Assembly: GCA_945865565.1 (NCBI GenBank)
Contig: CAMBEK010000008.1
Location: forward strand, 1 to 64,000
Length of the DNA: 64,000 nt
DNA from: Pseudobacteriovorax antillogorgiicola
GTDB lineage: Bacteria > Bdellovibrionota_B > Oligoflexia > Oligoflexales > RGVZ01
Direction: 5' to 3'
Below the pieces are notes generated by a model, which searched no databases, was not told the origin of the DNA, and worked only from the letters and a program-made list of their open reading frames with translations. The position numbers and the translations under genes were made by a program. Below, in pieces: positions 17,401 to 27,376 of the stretch. Each line of letters opens with the position of its first letter. Position 1 is the stretch's first letter.

Positions 17401-19509
17401 ATGAGAAACTCTGTCTTGGGACAGCGCTACCGCATTTTGGACCGCCTTGGTGAAGGCGGCATGGCCAACGTTTATCGCGCACTGGACGAAAAACTTGGGC
17501 GCTACGTTGCGATAAAAATTTTACACGATCACCTTCGCCGCAATCCTGATATCCGATCGCGATTCCAGCAAGAGGCTCAGGCCGTTTCGACGCTGGATCA
17601 CCCGAACATCATGCGTATCTACGACTTCTCGGGACCAGACTTGGAACAGCTCTGGCTCGTCGCTGAAATCATCAACGGAACCACTTTGGCTTCCATGCAG
17701 CAGGCCAGACCCAATCGCCACCTGCCCGAGATCGTTGCTACTTGTATCGTCCGCGAAATTGCCCGAGCCCTTGAGCATGCACACCGGTCGGGAATCGTGC
17801 ACCGGGACATCAAACCGGAAAACGTCATGGTGACCGATGACGGACGCCTGAAACTGATGGACTTTGGGATTGCCAAGGACACGCAGAAACACAAGAAGAC
17901 AGTTACCGGCATGTTCATGGGCTCACCAAGTTACATGTCCCAGGAACAAGTGAAGGGGCGCAATGTCGATGGGCGAAGCGACATCTACAGCCTCGGTGTC
18001 CTGTTCTATGAACTGTTGACCGGACGGCTGCCGTTCGAGGGGGCCAGCAGCGCAGATGTCGTGGAAAAAATTTCAAAAGGTGAATTTGTTTACCCCAGGT
18101 TCAGGACCCACGGGCTCAGCATGGAAATCGACCGCATGGTCGTTCGTTGCATGCAGAAAAATCCGGAGTCGCGGTTTCAAAGTGTGGGTGAATTGGGGAT
18201 CGCCATCGACGCCTGGCTTACTTCAAAAAAAGTTTTTTCCAGCGCAATGGAACTTGAATCCCACATTCTGCGCGGTTCGACGCAACCACCACAGGAGATT
18301 TCCAATGCGCAGGAACTAGAAAATGTACTTAACGGGGATCCCGCGACACCATACACAGATCGGGCGCAATCCAGCAAAAAAACAAAAGTCAGGACCGCGC
18401 AACCGAGGTTGATCCGACCAGCTCAAAGCCAAGAATCAAAAGCCAGCGCGCCACAGCGTCGCCAACAACCAAGTATGCGCCGGCCACCACGTCCGATCCA
18501 GATCAGGCAAACTTTCATTCGGAACGCGGGCAGCCAAACCCCAGTCGTGATAGCCATCATCGTCGCTATCATAATGGCATTCTTGTGGCTGACGGATTTC
18601 CGGACTTTAAAAAGCATCAAGAATTCGATGCAAAACCAGACCGCAATGGTTGTCCAGCCTCGTCCTCAAACTAGACCAGAACCGACCCCGACTCGACCAA
18701 CAACCAGTCCCGTCGCACAACCGGTATCAACGCCACCGGTTTTGATTCAACCGACTCTGCCTCCGCCCGCACCGACAGCAGCTCCTGCGGCTCCTGTAAA
18801 ACCGTCAAAAAAAGAACCTCGAAAGGCAAACCGCGCACCGCAGGTGTACCCAAGTCCGCCAGTTTCATCGCCGGTTTCTCCGCCAGTTTCATCGCCAGTT
18901 TCATCGCCGGTTTCTCCATCCGTTTCTCCGGCAATTTCTCCGCCGGTTCCAGGAACTGCACGTTTGTCGATCGCATCGCAGCCGGCCGCAGAAATTTTCA
19001 TCAATAACAAGCGCGTTGGAACCACCCTCGACAGCGCGAACGGCGAAGGCAGCGGATGGCTGCCTGTCACCTCGGGTTTATTAACAGTCACTTTACGGCG
19101 CACTGGTTATCGGGAGTATGTAAAAAAGATTTCCGTGGCAAAGGGCGACCGCATCACCCTTGGCACCATTACACTAGACCGTGCTGATCCAAAATCTTCG
19201 GTCGCCGGGGAAAACCGCAACGTTCAGACAAGAACCCTGACGATTTCCAGCAACCGTTGGCCGGCAAATATCTCCATCATCCCGGCGGCCGACAACAATA
19301 GCGCAGCCCAAAAATTCCGGATGGAGCAATCATCGAAATCCATAAAACTTGCCCCAGGACGTTACACCGTCAGGGTTGAGTCTGACGGCGAGATCAAGGA
19401 ACGTCGGATTGACACCAGCGTCTCCTCGACCGGCATAACGTACAATGTTGAATTCAGCAGGCCGCAAGGAACCATTGGCACTCCGAAAACCGGGGGGCGT
19501 GAACCATGA
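17401..19509 (+). CDS. Hanks-type Ser/Thr protein kinase with TM, Pro-rich stalk and PEGA domain
   Basis: LGEGGMANVYRALDEKLGRYVAIKIL, VHRDIKPENVMV, LMDFGIAKD; TM at VVIAIIVAIIMAFLWL; PEGA-like AEIFINNKRVGTT...GYREYVKK. Confidence 0.94.
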   Translation: MRNSVLGQRYRILDRLGEGGMANVYRALDEKLGRYVAIKILHDHLRRNPDIRSRFQQEAQAVSTLDHPNIMRIYDFSGPDLEQLWLVAEIINGTTLASMQQARPNRHLPEIVATCIVREIARALEHAHRSGIVHRDIKPENVMVTDDGRLKLMDFGIAKDTQKHKKTVTGMFMGSPSYMSQEQVKGRNVDGRSDIYSLGVLFYELLTGRLPFEGASSADVVEKISKGEFVYPRFRTHGLSMEIDRMVVRCMQKNPESRFQSVGELGIAIDAWLTSKKVFSSAMELESHILRGSTQPPQEISNAQELENVLNGDPATPYTDRAQSSKKTKVRTAQPRLIRPAQSQESKASAPQRRQQPSMRRPPRPIQIRQTFIRNAGSQTPVVIAIIVAIIMAFLWLTDFRTLKSIKNSMQNQTAMVVQPRPQTRPEPTPTRPTTSPVAQPVSTPPVLIQPTLPPPAPTAAPAAPVKPSKKEPRKANRAPQVYPSPPVSSPVSPPVSSPVSSPVSPSVSPAISPPVPGTARLSIASQPAAEIFINNKRVGTTLDSANGEGSGWLPVTSGLLTVTLRRTGYREYVKKISVAKGDRITLGTITLDRADPKSSVAGENRNVQTRTLTISSNRWPANISIIPAADNNSAAQKFRMEQSSKSIKLAPGRYTVRVESDGEIKERRIDTSVSSTGITYNVEFSRPQGTIGTPKTGGREP
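18847..18952 (+). repeat. Short tandem repeat coding a (SPPVSSPVSP)n stalk
   Basis: Repeated cgccagtttcat / cgccggtttctc units; translation SPPVSSPVSPPVSSPVSSPVSPSVSPAISPPV. Confidence 0.85.
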
Positions 19510-20972
19510 AGTTCACACGCCTGGCCATCCATCTTCTTATTGCAAGCGCCGTCTTGTCTGAAAACTTTGCCGCGGGAAAAACGACCAAGCAGCCTGTACC
19601 AGTAAGAAATTCTGGCCGCCTTCAACAGCCGAAAAAAATCGCGAAGCAAACGACGTTGACCGTTTCCTGCAACGTCGCCAAAGCCACTGTGACACAAGAT
19701 GGCATCATCCTCGGCAATGCCGGGAACACATTTGAGGTTGACCCCGGTTCGCTGGTCATTGAAGTGTCCGCGCCCGGCTATCAGAGCCAAAGGATCAAGA
19801 CGGTCGCAAAAACAAACTTTTCCAACCGCATCAATGTTCTTCTGGTAAAGACACCGCGAAAGATCGCGCCGGTTGCCAAACCTACAGCACCAGTCAAAAT
19901 CCAACAGCAGGCAAGAGTTCCTGCAGCCAGTGGTAAAAAAATTGCGCCACAAAAAAAACGGCAGGAATTATTCGGAGATGATTTTGCCGGCACCTTTGGG
20001 GGACCACCACCCGTTGTGACGACACCGCAGCCGCGTCAACAGGCAGTACAACCACGTCAACAAGCAGCGCAACCACGCCAGCAGGCACCGACCTATCAAC
20101 CTGGATACGGTCCCGGACAGATTCCAACACCCCAACAAAACTATGTTCAACCCGGTTATCAGCAGCAGCCGTATCAACAGGCTCCAATGCTCCCTGGCTA
20201 CAGTCCGGGCTATCCTCAATATCCGACTTACCCGTCATACCAGGCACCACCGGGATATGCTCCTAATCCGGGTTATTCCCCCGTGTATCCAGGCCAAGGT
20301 TACGGAGCCCCGGCCTACCAGAATCCGTCACCCTACTATTACTATCCGCAACAGGCCGCGCCACCGCAGATGTCAGCACCCATCCCTCCACCGATGGACA
20401 TGATACCGCCTCAATCGGCAGCAGAAGCGCCTTTGCCTTCCGTTGCGGAAGCCCCATCCCAATCCGGAACACCGCCGACGGACGAACTAGTCCCACGGGT
20501 TTCAAGCACAAAAAGTAGTGCCTCCCGGAAATCCAATCCACTGATCAAGTTTCTCCCCTTCGGTGCAGGGCAATATCAAAACGGCAATTATTTGCTGGGT
20601 GGAGCCTTTACCGCAGCACAAGGCGGGGCGTTGATCCTTTATTTTATGAACTCCTCGAGCGCGGCGACGGCAACAACAGAAGCCGGTAAGGCCATTGCAG
20701 CGCGAGACACACCGGGTGCCACTCAAGACGATATCGACTATTATGATCAGCAGGCCTCCGCTCAAGCTGCCTACGCCAAGTCGAGTAGCGATAACGCAAC
20801 CCTTTGTCTGCTTGGATTTGGCGCAGCATGGGCAGCCAGCAGCATTGAGGCTGCCATCAACGCCCCCTCCGGCAAGTCACGCAAAAAACCCCGCGGGCGT
20901 CGCCGTGGTCTGGCCTTTGAAACCGGTTTGCATGGGGATGGAATTGAAGCACAACTCTCCTACAACTTTTGA
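19506..20972 (+). CDS. PEGA-like secreted/membrane protein with Y/P/Q/G-rich low-complexity region
   Basis: Signal peptide; TLTVSCNVAKATVTQDGIILGNAGNTFEVDPGSLVIEVSAPGYQSQ; low-complexity centre; hydrophobic C-terminus FLPFGAGQYQNGNYLLGGAFTAAQGGALILYF. Confidence 0.65.
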   Translation: MKFTRLAIHLLIASAVLSENFAAGKTTKQPVPVRNSGRLQQPKKIAKQTTLTVSCNVAKATVTQDGIILGNAGNTFEVDPGSLVIEVSAPGYQSQRIKTVAKTNFSNRINVLLVKTPRKIAPVAKPTAPVKIQQQARVPAASGKKIAPQKKRQELFGDDFAGTFGGPPPVVTTPQPRQQAVQPRQQAAQPRQQAPTYQPGYGPGQIPTPQQNYVQPGYQQQPYQQAPMLPGYSPGYPQYPTYPSYQAPPGYAPNPGYSPVYPGQGYGAPAYQNPSPYYYYPQQAAPPQMSAPIPPPMDMIPPQSAAEAPLPSVAEAPSQSGTPPTDELVPRVSSTKSSASRKSNPLIKFLPFGAGQYQNGNYLLGGAFTAAQGGALILYFMNSSSAATATTEAGKAIAARDTPGATQDDIDYYDQQASAQAAYAKSSSDNATLCLLGFGAAWAASSIEAAINAPSGKSRKKPRGRRRGLAFETGLHGDGIEAQLSYNF

Positions 20973-21612
20973 ACACCTCCTCAAGCATTGGGGAATCGCC
21001 CTGACAGGGGGCATCGCCACCGGCAAGTCCACCGTGGCAGGGATCCTGCGGCAAAAAGGTTTCATCGTCATCGATGCCGACATATTGGCGCGGCAAGTCG
21101 TTGCTGCCCCGGATAGCCCGGTGCTGTCATCGATTGTGCAGGCTTTTGGCGGCGGCATCGTCGATGCCTCGGGAAATCTTGACCGCGAAAAACTGCGTTC
21201 CATCGTTTTTTCGGATGCGGCAGCCCGCGCCAAACTCGAAGGGATCATGCACCCCGCGATCCGGAACGCCCTTCATGAGGAATTGCAAAAAAAAGGTCTG
21301 GACCGGCGGCCACAGATTTTCTTTTACGAGGCTGCATTGATCTTTGAAACCAAGACACCGAAAGACTTTCGGGAAGTGTGGGTCACAGAATGCCCGCGGG
21401 CCATGCAACTGGAGCGCCTTCAGCTTCAACGTGGCGTCCCGCATAGACTTGCAGAGAAAATCCTTGCGGGTCAAATGGACGCGTCCGCTAAAGCAAGTCT
21501 GGCAAATCGCGTGATCGATACCAGCGGGACGCTGAAGGCCGTGGATGAGTCCGTTGAAAGGTGCGTAACCCTTCTGCAGAAAGCATTTGAACAAGAAAAA
21601 CCCTTGCAGTGA
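20932..21612 (+). CDS. coaE: Dephospho-CoA kinase
   Basis: GIALTGGIATGKSTVAGILRQKGFIVIDADILARQVV; overlaps upstream gene by 41 bp. Confidence 0.92.
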   Translation: MGMELKHNSPTTFEHLLKHWGIALTGGIATGKSTVAGILRQKGFIVIDADILARQVVAAPDSPVLSSIVQAFGGGIVDASGNLDREKLRSIVFSDAAARAKLEGIMHPAIRNALHEELQKKGLDRRPQIFFYEAALIFETKTPKDFREVWVTECPRAMQLERLQLQRGVPHRLAEKILAGQMDASAKASLANRVIDTSGTLKAVDESVERCVTLLQKAFEQEKPLQ

Positions 21613-21672
21613 AGCGGCTGGAAACCTAATCTTCGGGTGTGCCTTTTCACCCCACCGAGGAGGATCCCGCCC

Positions 21673-23922
21673 ATGTCCGCATCCGTTACCACCAACGCCT
21701 TGTCCGCCCCCAGCAGTTCGAACCGTTCGTCAGAGCGCATGCACGCAGCAGCAATTGCCGCAGCACGCCGCAGCCGGGGATTTCAGCGTCCCCTTGGATC
21801 CGACAACGACCCATTAAAGATTTCCGAATATTTTGGCTGCAACACGTTCAGCTTTGACCTGATGGAAAAGAAACTCAGGGCCGTCGAGGTTTCCAGACTG
21901 AAAGAATACGCAACCAGCGGAGAGTCATTGCCCCGGGATCTTGCAGACCTGGTCGCAAATGCTGTGAAGGAATGGGCCGTTTCCAAAGGTGCCACCCATT
22001 ACTGCCACTGGTTTCAGCCACAGACGGGAGCCACAGCAGAAAAACACGACTCCTTCTTCTCTTTTGACAGCAAGGGGGGCGCGGTCGAAAGGTTCACGGG
22101 CAAGGAACTGATTCAATCCGAGCCTGACGCGTCCAGCTTTCCCTCGGGCGGGCGCCGTTCAACTTTCGAAGCCCGTGGATACACAGTATGGGACGCATCA
22201 TCACCAATGTTCTTGATGCAAACCGAACAGGGCATGACCCTGTGCATTCCATCCCTTTTCATTTCATACAGCGGTGAGGCTCTGGATCAGAAAACCCCAC
22301 TCCTCAAATCGCTGTCGGCACTCAATCGCCGCGCTTGCGAAGCCCTGCACCTGCTTGGGCATGATGACGTAAAATATTGCGTCGCCACCGCCGGCCCCGA
22401 GCAAGAATACTTTGTCGTTGATGACTCCCTGGGCGCGCTGCGTCCCGATCTCGTTTTAGCAGGACGCACGCTGCTTGGGCGTAATCCGCCGCGCGGCCAG
22501 CAGCTGGAAGACCATTACTTTGGTTCGATCAAGCCACGCGTCCTGAGCTTCATGATGGAATGCGAACAAGAACTCTACAAACTTGGCGTTCCGTGTAAGA
22601 CACGCCACAACGAAGTCGCACCAAACCAGTGTGAGATTGCCCCGATCTTTGAATTTGCAAACGTTGCTGCCGATCACAATCAGCTTGTGATGGAGGTTCT
22701 GAAATCGGTTGGCAAGCGCCATCACCTGACGGTCTTGTTCCACGAGAAGCCATTTGCTGGCATCAACGGATCGGGAAAACACGTCAACTGGGCGATCGCG
22801 GACAGCAATGGCCATAACATGCTCGAACCAGGCGATAACCCATCCGACAATATCCGGTTTCTTTATTTTCTAGCGGCCACAATCAAGGCAATCCATGATC
22901 ACGGCGCAATGATGCGGATGGCGATTGCATCTGCCGGAAACGACTTCCGTCTGGGTGCGAATGAGGCACCACCGGCGATCATGAGCGTTTTCCTTGGCGA
23001 AACCCTGGACGAAGTACTCAACAAACTGACGGATGGCAGAGGGGGCGCCCTGACGGAGCGTCAGCGTGAAATCAACCTCGATCTGGCCCGCGTGCCAGTG
23101 ATCTCACGCGATAACACGGACCGGAACCGGACATCTCCATTCGCCTTCACGGGAAACAAGTTTGAATTCCGTGCTGTTGGATCCTCGGCAAGCATCAGCC
23201 CGTCATTGACTTTCCTCAATGCGGCGGCGGCTGATGCCTTGGAGGTGATGAATGCAGAACTTCGCCGTCGCGGCGGAGACCGGCCATCCGCCGAGCATAT
23301 TTTGGCGCTGATTCAGGAAACCGTGAAAGCGACCAAAAAAATCCGTTTTGAGGGCAACGGCTATTCCAATGAGTGGCATCAGGAGGCTGAATCGCGCGGA
23401 CTGCCCAATCTGCGCACCACACCTGAAGCTCTAAAAGTCCTGAATCAAAAAAGCACGCAAGACATGCTGGAGCGCCTCGGGATTCTCGGCAAGGAAGAGT
23501 CTTCTGCCCGCTACAATGTTTTTGTGGAGCGCTACAACAAGATCCGCCTGATCGAACTTGAAACGCTGCTGGAAATGGTAAGCACTCAGGTTCTGCCAGC
23601 AGTCGAAAGTCAGATTTCACAACAATCAGCGGCCGTAGAAGCCTGCACCAGGATTTTGGCGAAAACACCAAAGGCAGTGGCTTCCCGACTTGAAGGCCTG
23701 GTGAACTTGTACGGAAACCTGGTGGAAGAAACCGGCCAACTGCAAGCCCTGTTGGGAACGACTTCCTCGATTCATGATGAGGAAAAATTGGCCGCAAAAC
23801 TGGCGGGCGACGGGATGGCGATGATGGAAAAGGTCCGGAAGGTATCTGACGAACTTGAACTTCTGGTGGATGATTCGCTTTGGTCACTTCCTAAATACAG
23901 GGAACTCCTATACATTCTGTAG
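21673..23922 (+). CDS. glnN: Glutamine synthetase type III
   Basis: WFQPQTGATAEKHDSFF, GPEQEYFVVD, HNEVAPNQCEIAPIFE, GINGSGKHVNWAI; ~750 aa; RBS GAGGAGG. Confidence 0.94.
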   Translation: MSASVTTNALSAPSSSNRSSERMHAAAIAAARRSRGFQRPLGSDNDPLKISEYFGCNTFSFDLMEKKLRAVEVSRLKEYATSGESLPRDLADLVANAVKEWAVSKGATHYCHWFQPQTGATAEKHDSFFSFDSKGGAVERFTGKELIQSEPDASSFPSGGRRSTFEARGYTVWDASSPMFLMQTEQGMTLCIPSLFISYSGEALDQKTPLLKSLSALNRRACEALHLLGHDDVKYCVATAGPEQEYFVVDDSLGALRPDLVLAGRTLLGRNPPRGQQLEDHYFGSIKPRVLSFMMECEQELYKLGVPCKTRHNEVAPNQCEIAPIFEFANVAADHNQLVMEVLKSVGKRHHLTVLFHEKPFAGINGSGKHVNWAIADSNGHNMLEPGDNPSDNIRFLYFLAATIKAIHDHGAMMRMAIASAGNDFRLGANEAPPAIMSVFLGETLDEVLNKLTDGRGGALTERQREINLDLARVPVISRDNTDRNRTSPFAFTGNKFEFRAVGSSASISPSLTFLNAAAADALEVMNAELRRRGGDRPSAEHILALIQETVKATKKIRFEGNGYSNEWHQEAESRGLPNLRTTPEALKVLNQKSTQDMLERLGILGKEESSARYNVFVERYNKIRLIELETLLEMVSTQVLPAVESQISQQSAAVEACTRILAKTPKAVASRLEGLVNLYGNLVEETGQLQALLGTTSSIHDEEKLAAKLAGDGMAMMEKVRKVSDELELLVDDSLWSLPKYRELLYIL

Positions 23923-23925
23923 GTA

Positions 23926-26367
23926 ATGGCTCGAAAAAAACATTCCAAAAACGGAAACAAGACGTCCAATCCGTCTAAACCGTCCAAGCATCACAAAAAG
24001 CCCGCTAAATCTGGCCGAGGCCGCGAGGAAACACCCACGCGGCCCGCTAGATATGTGAATCCTATCCGCGAGGCACCTGCCGCATCAAAAACGAATTTCG
24101 ACGTTAAAGATGCGATTGAGGCCACCAAAAATAAAATGCAGCAATGGCGCGCCGAGGCCCTGCTTCCGAAGACCCCGCGCCCCGGACTTGACCCCTGGCA
24201 GGAACAAGCCTGTAACATCCTGCACGGCGGGGGCAGTGTCGTCGTTGACGCGCCAACGTCAGCTGGAAAAACCCGCGTCGTCGAATCGTTCTTCGCCGCT
24301 CATATTCATAAACCTGGGTTTCGCGCTGCCTATACAACCCCGGTTAAAAGTCTGTCCAACGATAAAGTTCGCGAACTCCGAGCCCTGTTCGGCGCAGAAA
24401 ACGTCGGTATCGCGACGGGCGACATCAAAGAAAACCTCAACGCACCCATCGTTGTGGCGACACTCGAATCCTATCGCAATTCTCTGCTTGGAACAGAACC
24501 TGACTTGGGACGAACCCTGGTCGTCTTTGACGAATACCATTATCTGCAAGATTCTGGTCGCGGCAGCGCATGGGAAGAAGCCCTTATCCTGACCCCGGCC
24601 TCGTGCCAGCTCCTGATGCTTTCGGCTTCGGTGGCAAACGCCGAAGACATTTGCACGTGGCTGACCAATATCAGGGGCCGACCTTGCGAACTCGTTCGGA
24701 CAACCCATCGGCCTGTGCCGCTCGCAGGTCTGGTTCACTATCAAGACGAGTGGATTCTAGCGGATCAACTTCCTGGCAAGCTGTTTGAAAAACCAGACAC
24801 TGGCGGGCGCCAAGACCGGGCACCGCAACCAGAAGAAATTGCATTGCTGGCGAAATCGATTCTGGAAAAAGAACTGACCCCTTGCATCATGTATGCGGGA
24901 CGCCGCATCGCGTGCGAACGCCTGGCCATCTCCGTGGCACGTCAGATGTCGCCGCTCCCCCTTGAGGAGAGCCAAAAAATCGGCGTCGCCTTGCAGCAGA
25001 TCCACAGTGAAGTCCGGGCCCTGTCTTTCATGGGCCCCGACCTGCGCCGTGCGATTCAAACCTACGGCGTAGCATGGCATCATTCGGGCCTTGCGGCACC
25101 CGTGCGAATGGCGATCGAACAATTACTGAAAAACGGGCTTCTGCGCTTCTGCACTGCTACGATGGGGCTCAGCCTGGGCATCAACTTTTCGGTCCGTTCA
25201 ACCATGATTTCTGATTATGACCGGCCCGGAGACCAGGGATTTACACCTTATTCACCGTCTGAAGTTTTACAAATGTTGGGCCGAGCAGGTCGCCGCGGCC
25301 GTGACGCCATCGGCTATAGCCTGTGGCCGGCACCCGACTATTTTGGCAGGATGGGCGCTACGTCCCGGGAAACCTGCGAATCGAGACTTCGCAAGGATCC
25401 GACCACGTTCCTCGGTTTGATTGGACGCGGTTTCAGCCTGCGCGCGATCGAGGCCTTTTATGAAAAAAGTTTCCTTGCCTTCAGAGACCGGAAGGCCGAC
25501 TTGTCCATTGTGCAATCTGGCGATGTGCAAGATCACTTGGGCGATCACAAACTACCATGCAGGTCTCCAGTCTCTGAAATCGTCAAATTTTGGCGCGAAG
25601 AGGACGCTGACCCAAAGGAAAAAAAATCCAAGGATAATGACGCCGCCGCGCTATGCCATGGTTGCAAGCATCGCCGCAAATGCCACACCTACATCGAAGA
25701 CCGCACGGCATCAAGCGGCTTGGCCCACATGCACGTCCACCTGCATGCCGTCGGTGCATTGGATGAAACCGAAAAGCTGACGGCCTTTGGCTCGGTCGCC
25801 AGGTATTTCCCTCAAGCCGGCGGCATGTACATTGCGCGGCGGATAGCAGACGGCGTCCTGCAGAGCGAAAACCTGGGTCGCTTTGCCGAGCTCATGGGAG
25901 CTTTCTCATTGGCCCGGTTCAAGGAACCACGAGTCAGTGACAGCTACCGTTTTCCATTCAAAATTCCTGACATCGATTCTGAATTGCGAGAGCTTTATCC
26001 GCTGGAGCTTTTTGAAGACCTGTACGACCTGTCCCCGGGACGGCGAGGACGTGGCTCAAGCAATGGCAAATCAAAGGGTGGGGCTCCAAAACGTCGCGAA
26101 GAACCCAACTGGGAATCCGCGCCAATAAGGGACATAAACCCGGCTGGTGCTTATATTGTTCATCGCTGGATATCTGGCGTCCGGTGGGACGAACTGGTGA
26201 AAGAAATCGCAACCGAAGGATTCGGTGCCGGCGACATCATGAACGTGCTCTTCCGGTCTGCAACTTACATGCAGTCCCTCGGTCAAGCAGGCATCACCGG
26301 CGTCTCGCCATTCGCGATTGCGCTGCGCAAGGAACTTCTGCGCGAGCCGCTTTCATTGAACCTCTGA
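23926..26367 (+). CDS. Ski2-like superfamily 2 helicase (DEYH box)
   Basis: VVVDAPTSAGKTRVVESFFAA, VVFDEYHYLQD, LSASVANAEDICTWL, EVLQMLGRAGRRGRDAIGYS. Confidence 0.9.
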   Translation: MARKKHSKNGNKTSNPSKPSKHHKKPAKSGRGREETPTRPARYVNPIREAPAASKTNFDVKDAIEATKNKMQQWRAEALLPKTPRPGLDPWQEQACNILHGGGSVVVDAPTSAGKTRVVESFFAAHIHKPGFRAAYTTPVKSLSNDKVRELRALFGAENVGIATGDIKENLNAPIVVATLESYRNSLLGTEPDLGRTLVVFDEYHYLQDSGRGSAWEEALILTPASCQLLMLSASVANAEDICTWLTNIRGRPCELVRTTHRPVPLAGLVHYQDEWILADQLPGKLFEKPDTGGRQDRAPQPEEIALLAKSILEKELTPCIMYAGRRIACERLAISVARQMSPLPLEESQKIGVALQQIHSEVRALSFMGPDLRRAIQTYGVAWHHSGLAAPVRMAIEQLLKNGLLRFCTATMGLSLGINFSVRSTMISDYDRPGDQGFTPYSPSEVLQMLGRAGRRGRDAIGYSLWPAPDYFGRMGATSRETCESRLRKDPTTFLGLIGRGFSLRAIEAFYEKSFLAFRDRKADLSIVQSGDVQDHLGDHKLPCRSPVSEIVKFWREEDADPKEKKSKDNDAAALCHGCKHRRKCHTYIEDRTASSGLAHMHVHLHAVGALDETEKLTAFGSVARYFPQAGGMYIARRIADGVLQSENLGRFAELMGAFSLARFKEPRVSDSYRFPFKIPDIDSELRELYPLELFEDLYDLSPGRRGRGSSNGKSKGGAPKRREEPNWESAPIRDINPAGAYIVHRWISGVRWDELVKEIATEGFGAGDIMNVLFRSATYMQSLGQAGITGVSPFAIALRKELLREPLSLNL

Positions 26368-27226
26368 TTAACTGCTCCCTTTTAGTGTGCATTTTGCCAA
26401 ACTGGCCGCGCCAGCACCACGGCTGTGCGTCATGATCGACGGCATCGGTCCCACCGGATTTTTTCTGGCCGGATTTTTGATCAAGTAATGGTTGTGATAC
26501 CAAACGTACAAATCAAGATGATCCTTGAGCCTGTCCTGGCGTTTGCTCGTGCACCACGATGTGGCGGGCGGACGGAATTATTTTTGAAACGAGAGCAGGA
26601 TACTGCGGGCATTTGTCGGATGTGATGACGATGTCCAGGCCGGCCAGCCTCCCAAGGGTCGCTAAAACCGCGGCGCGTTCTTGTGGACGTGCGTCTTTTC
26701 GGGGGCCATATTTTTTCCTGCTCCTCGCCGCCAGAAGACCCTTTGCCGGCATCTCTGTAACACCTAACGCAATAATTTCACGCGTGTTTTTCTCGACTGC
26801 AATTGGAATTGAGACGGGCTTCATTTTGGAATGGACCGACGACTCCATGTCATCAAATTGGGCCTCGAGGACCAGCCCTCGCCGCGCCAGATGCACCTCG
26901 TGAAAGCGACGGGCTTGTTGTCCTAGGAAAATTAGTTTTCGCGCAACCGTCTTCTGATTGATATTCAGCTGCCGCGCAAGGCGCCGCTGAGATACTCCGG
27001 CGCAAAGTCCGATAGCCAGCAGATCATTGACGGCCGGTTTATGCTGACGCCATGTCGGAGAACCCGTCATCCCTGAAAATGATTTTTTGCAAATCCGGCA
27101 ATAAAACCTGCGGATTTTTCTGCCGTCAAATTTTCTTCGGTAGCTTCCTCTTGAAACGACATGCCGGGCGGCCATCGATGTGGCTGCTGTGGTGCAACAA
27201 TTTGGACATTGCAGACGACGCTTCAT
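26368..27226 (-). pseudogene. IS transposase (zinc-ribbon + HTH + DDE type, IS1/IS1595-like) split by a frameshift near 26550
   Basis: CPNC...YCRICKKSFSG zinc ribbon; SQRRLARQLNINQKTVARKL HTH; first ORF stops at 26513, other frame continues SKRQDRLKDHLDLYVWYHNHYLIKNPARKNP to 26368. Confidence 0.7.
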
Positions 27227-27376
27227 GACCCAAGAAATAGCTTTTTCGAGGGCGTATCATCGAGGGACATCTGTTGTCATGAGTGCCTTCGGCGAACCAA
27301 ATGCGAGAAGGCGCGTAAATTCACAGTAAGATCTTTGGCTTCAGTCAGAGGTGCGTCCACTTAAAGGGGGCAGTTT
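26369..27376. mobile_element. ~1.0-kb insertion sequence with imperfect terminal inverted repeats and 5-6 bp flanking direct repeat
   Basis: IRL TAACTGCTCCCTTTTAGTG (26369 onward) vs IRR AAACTGCCCCCTTTAAGTG (reverse complement ending 27376), 16/19 match; flanks (t)ctgat at 26363-26368 and ctgat at 27377-27381. Confidence 0.8.
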
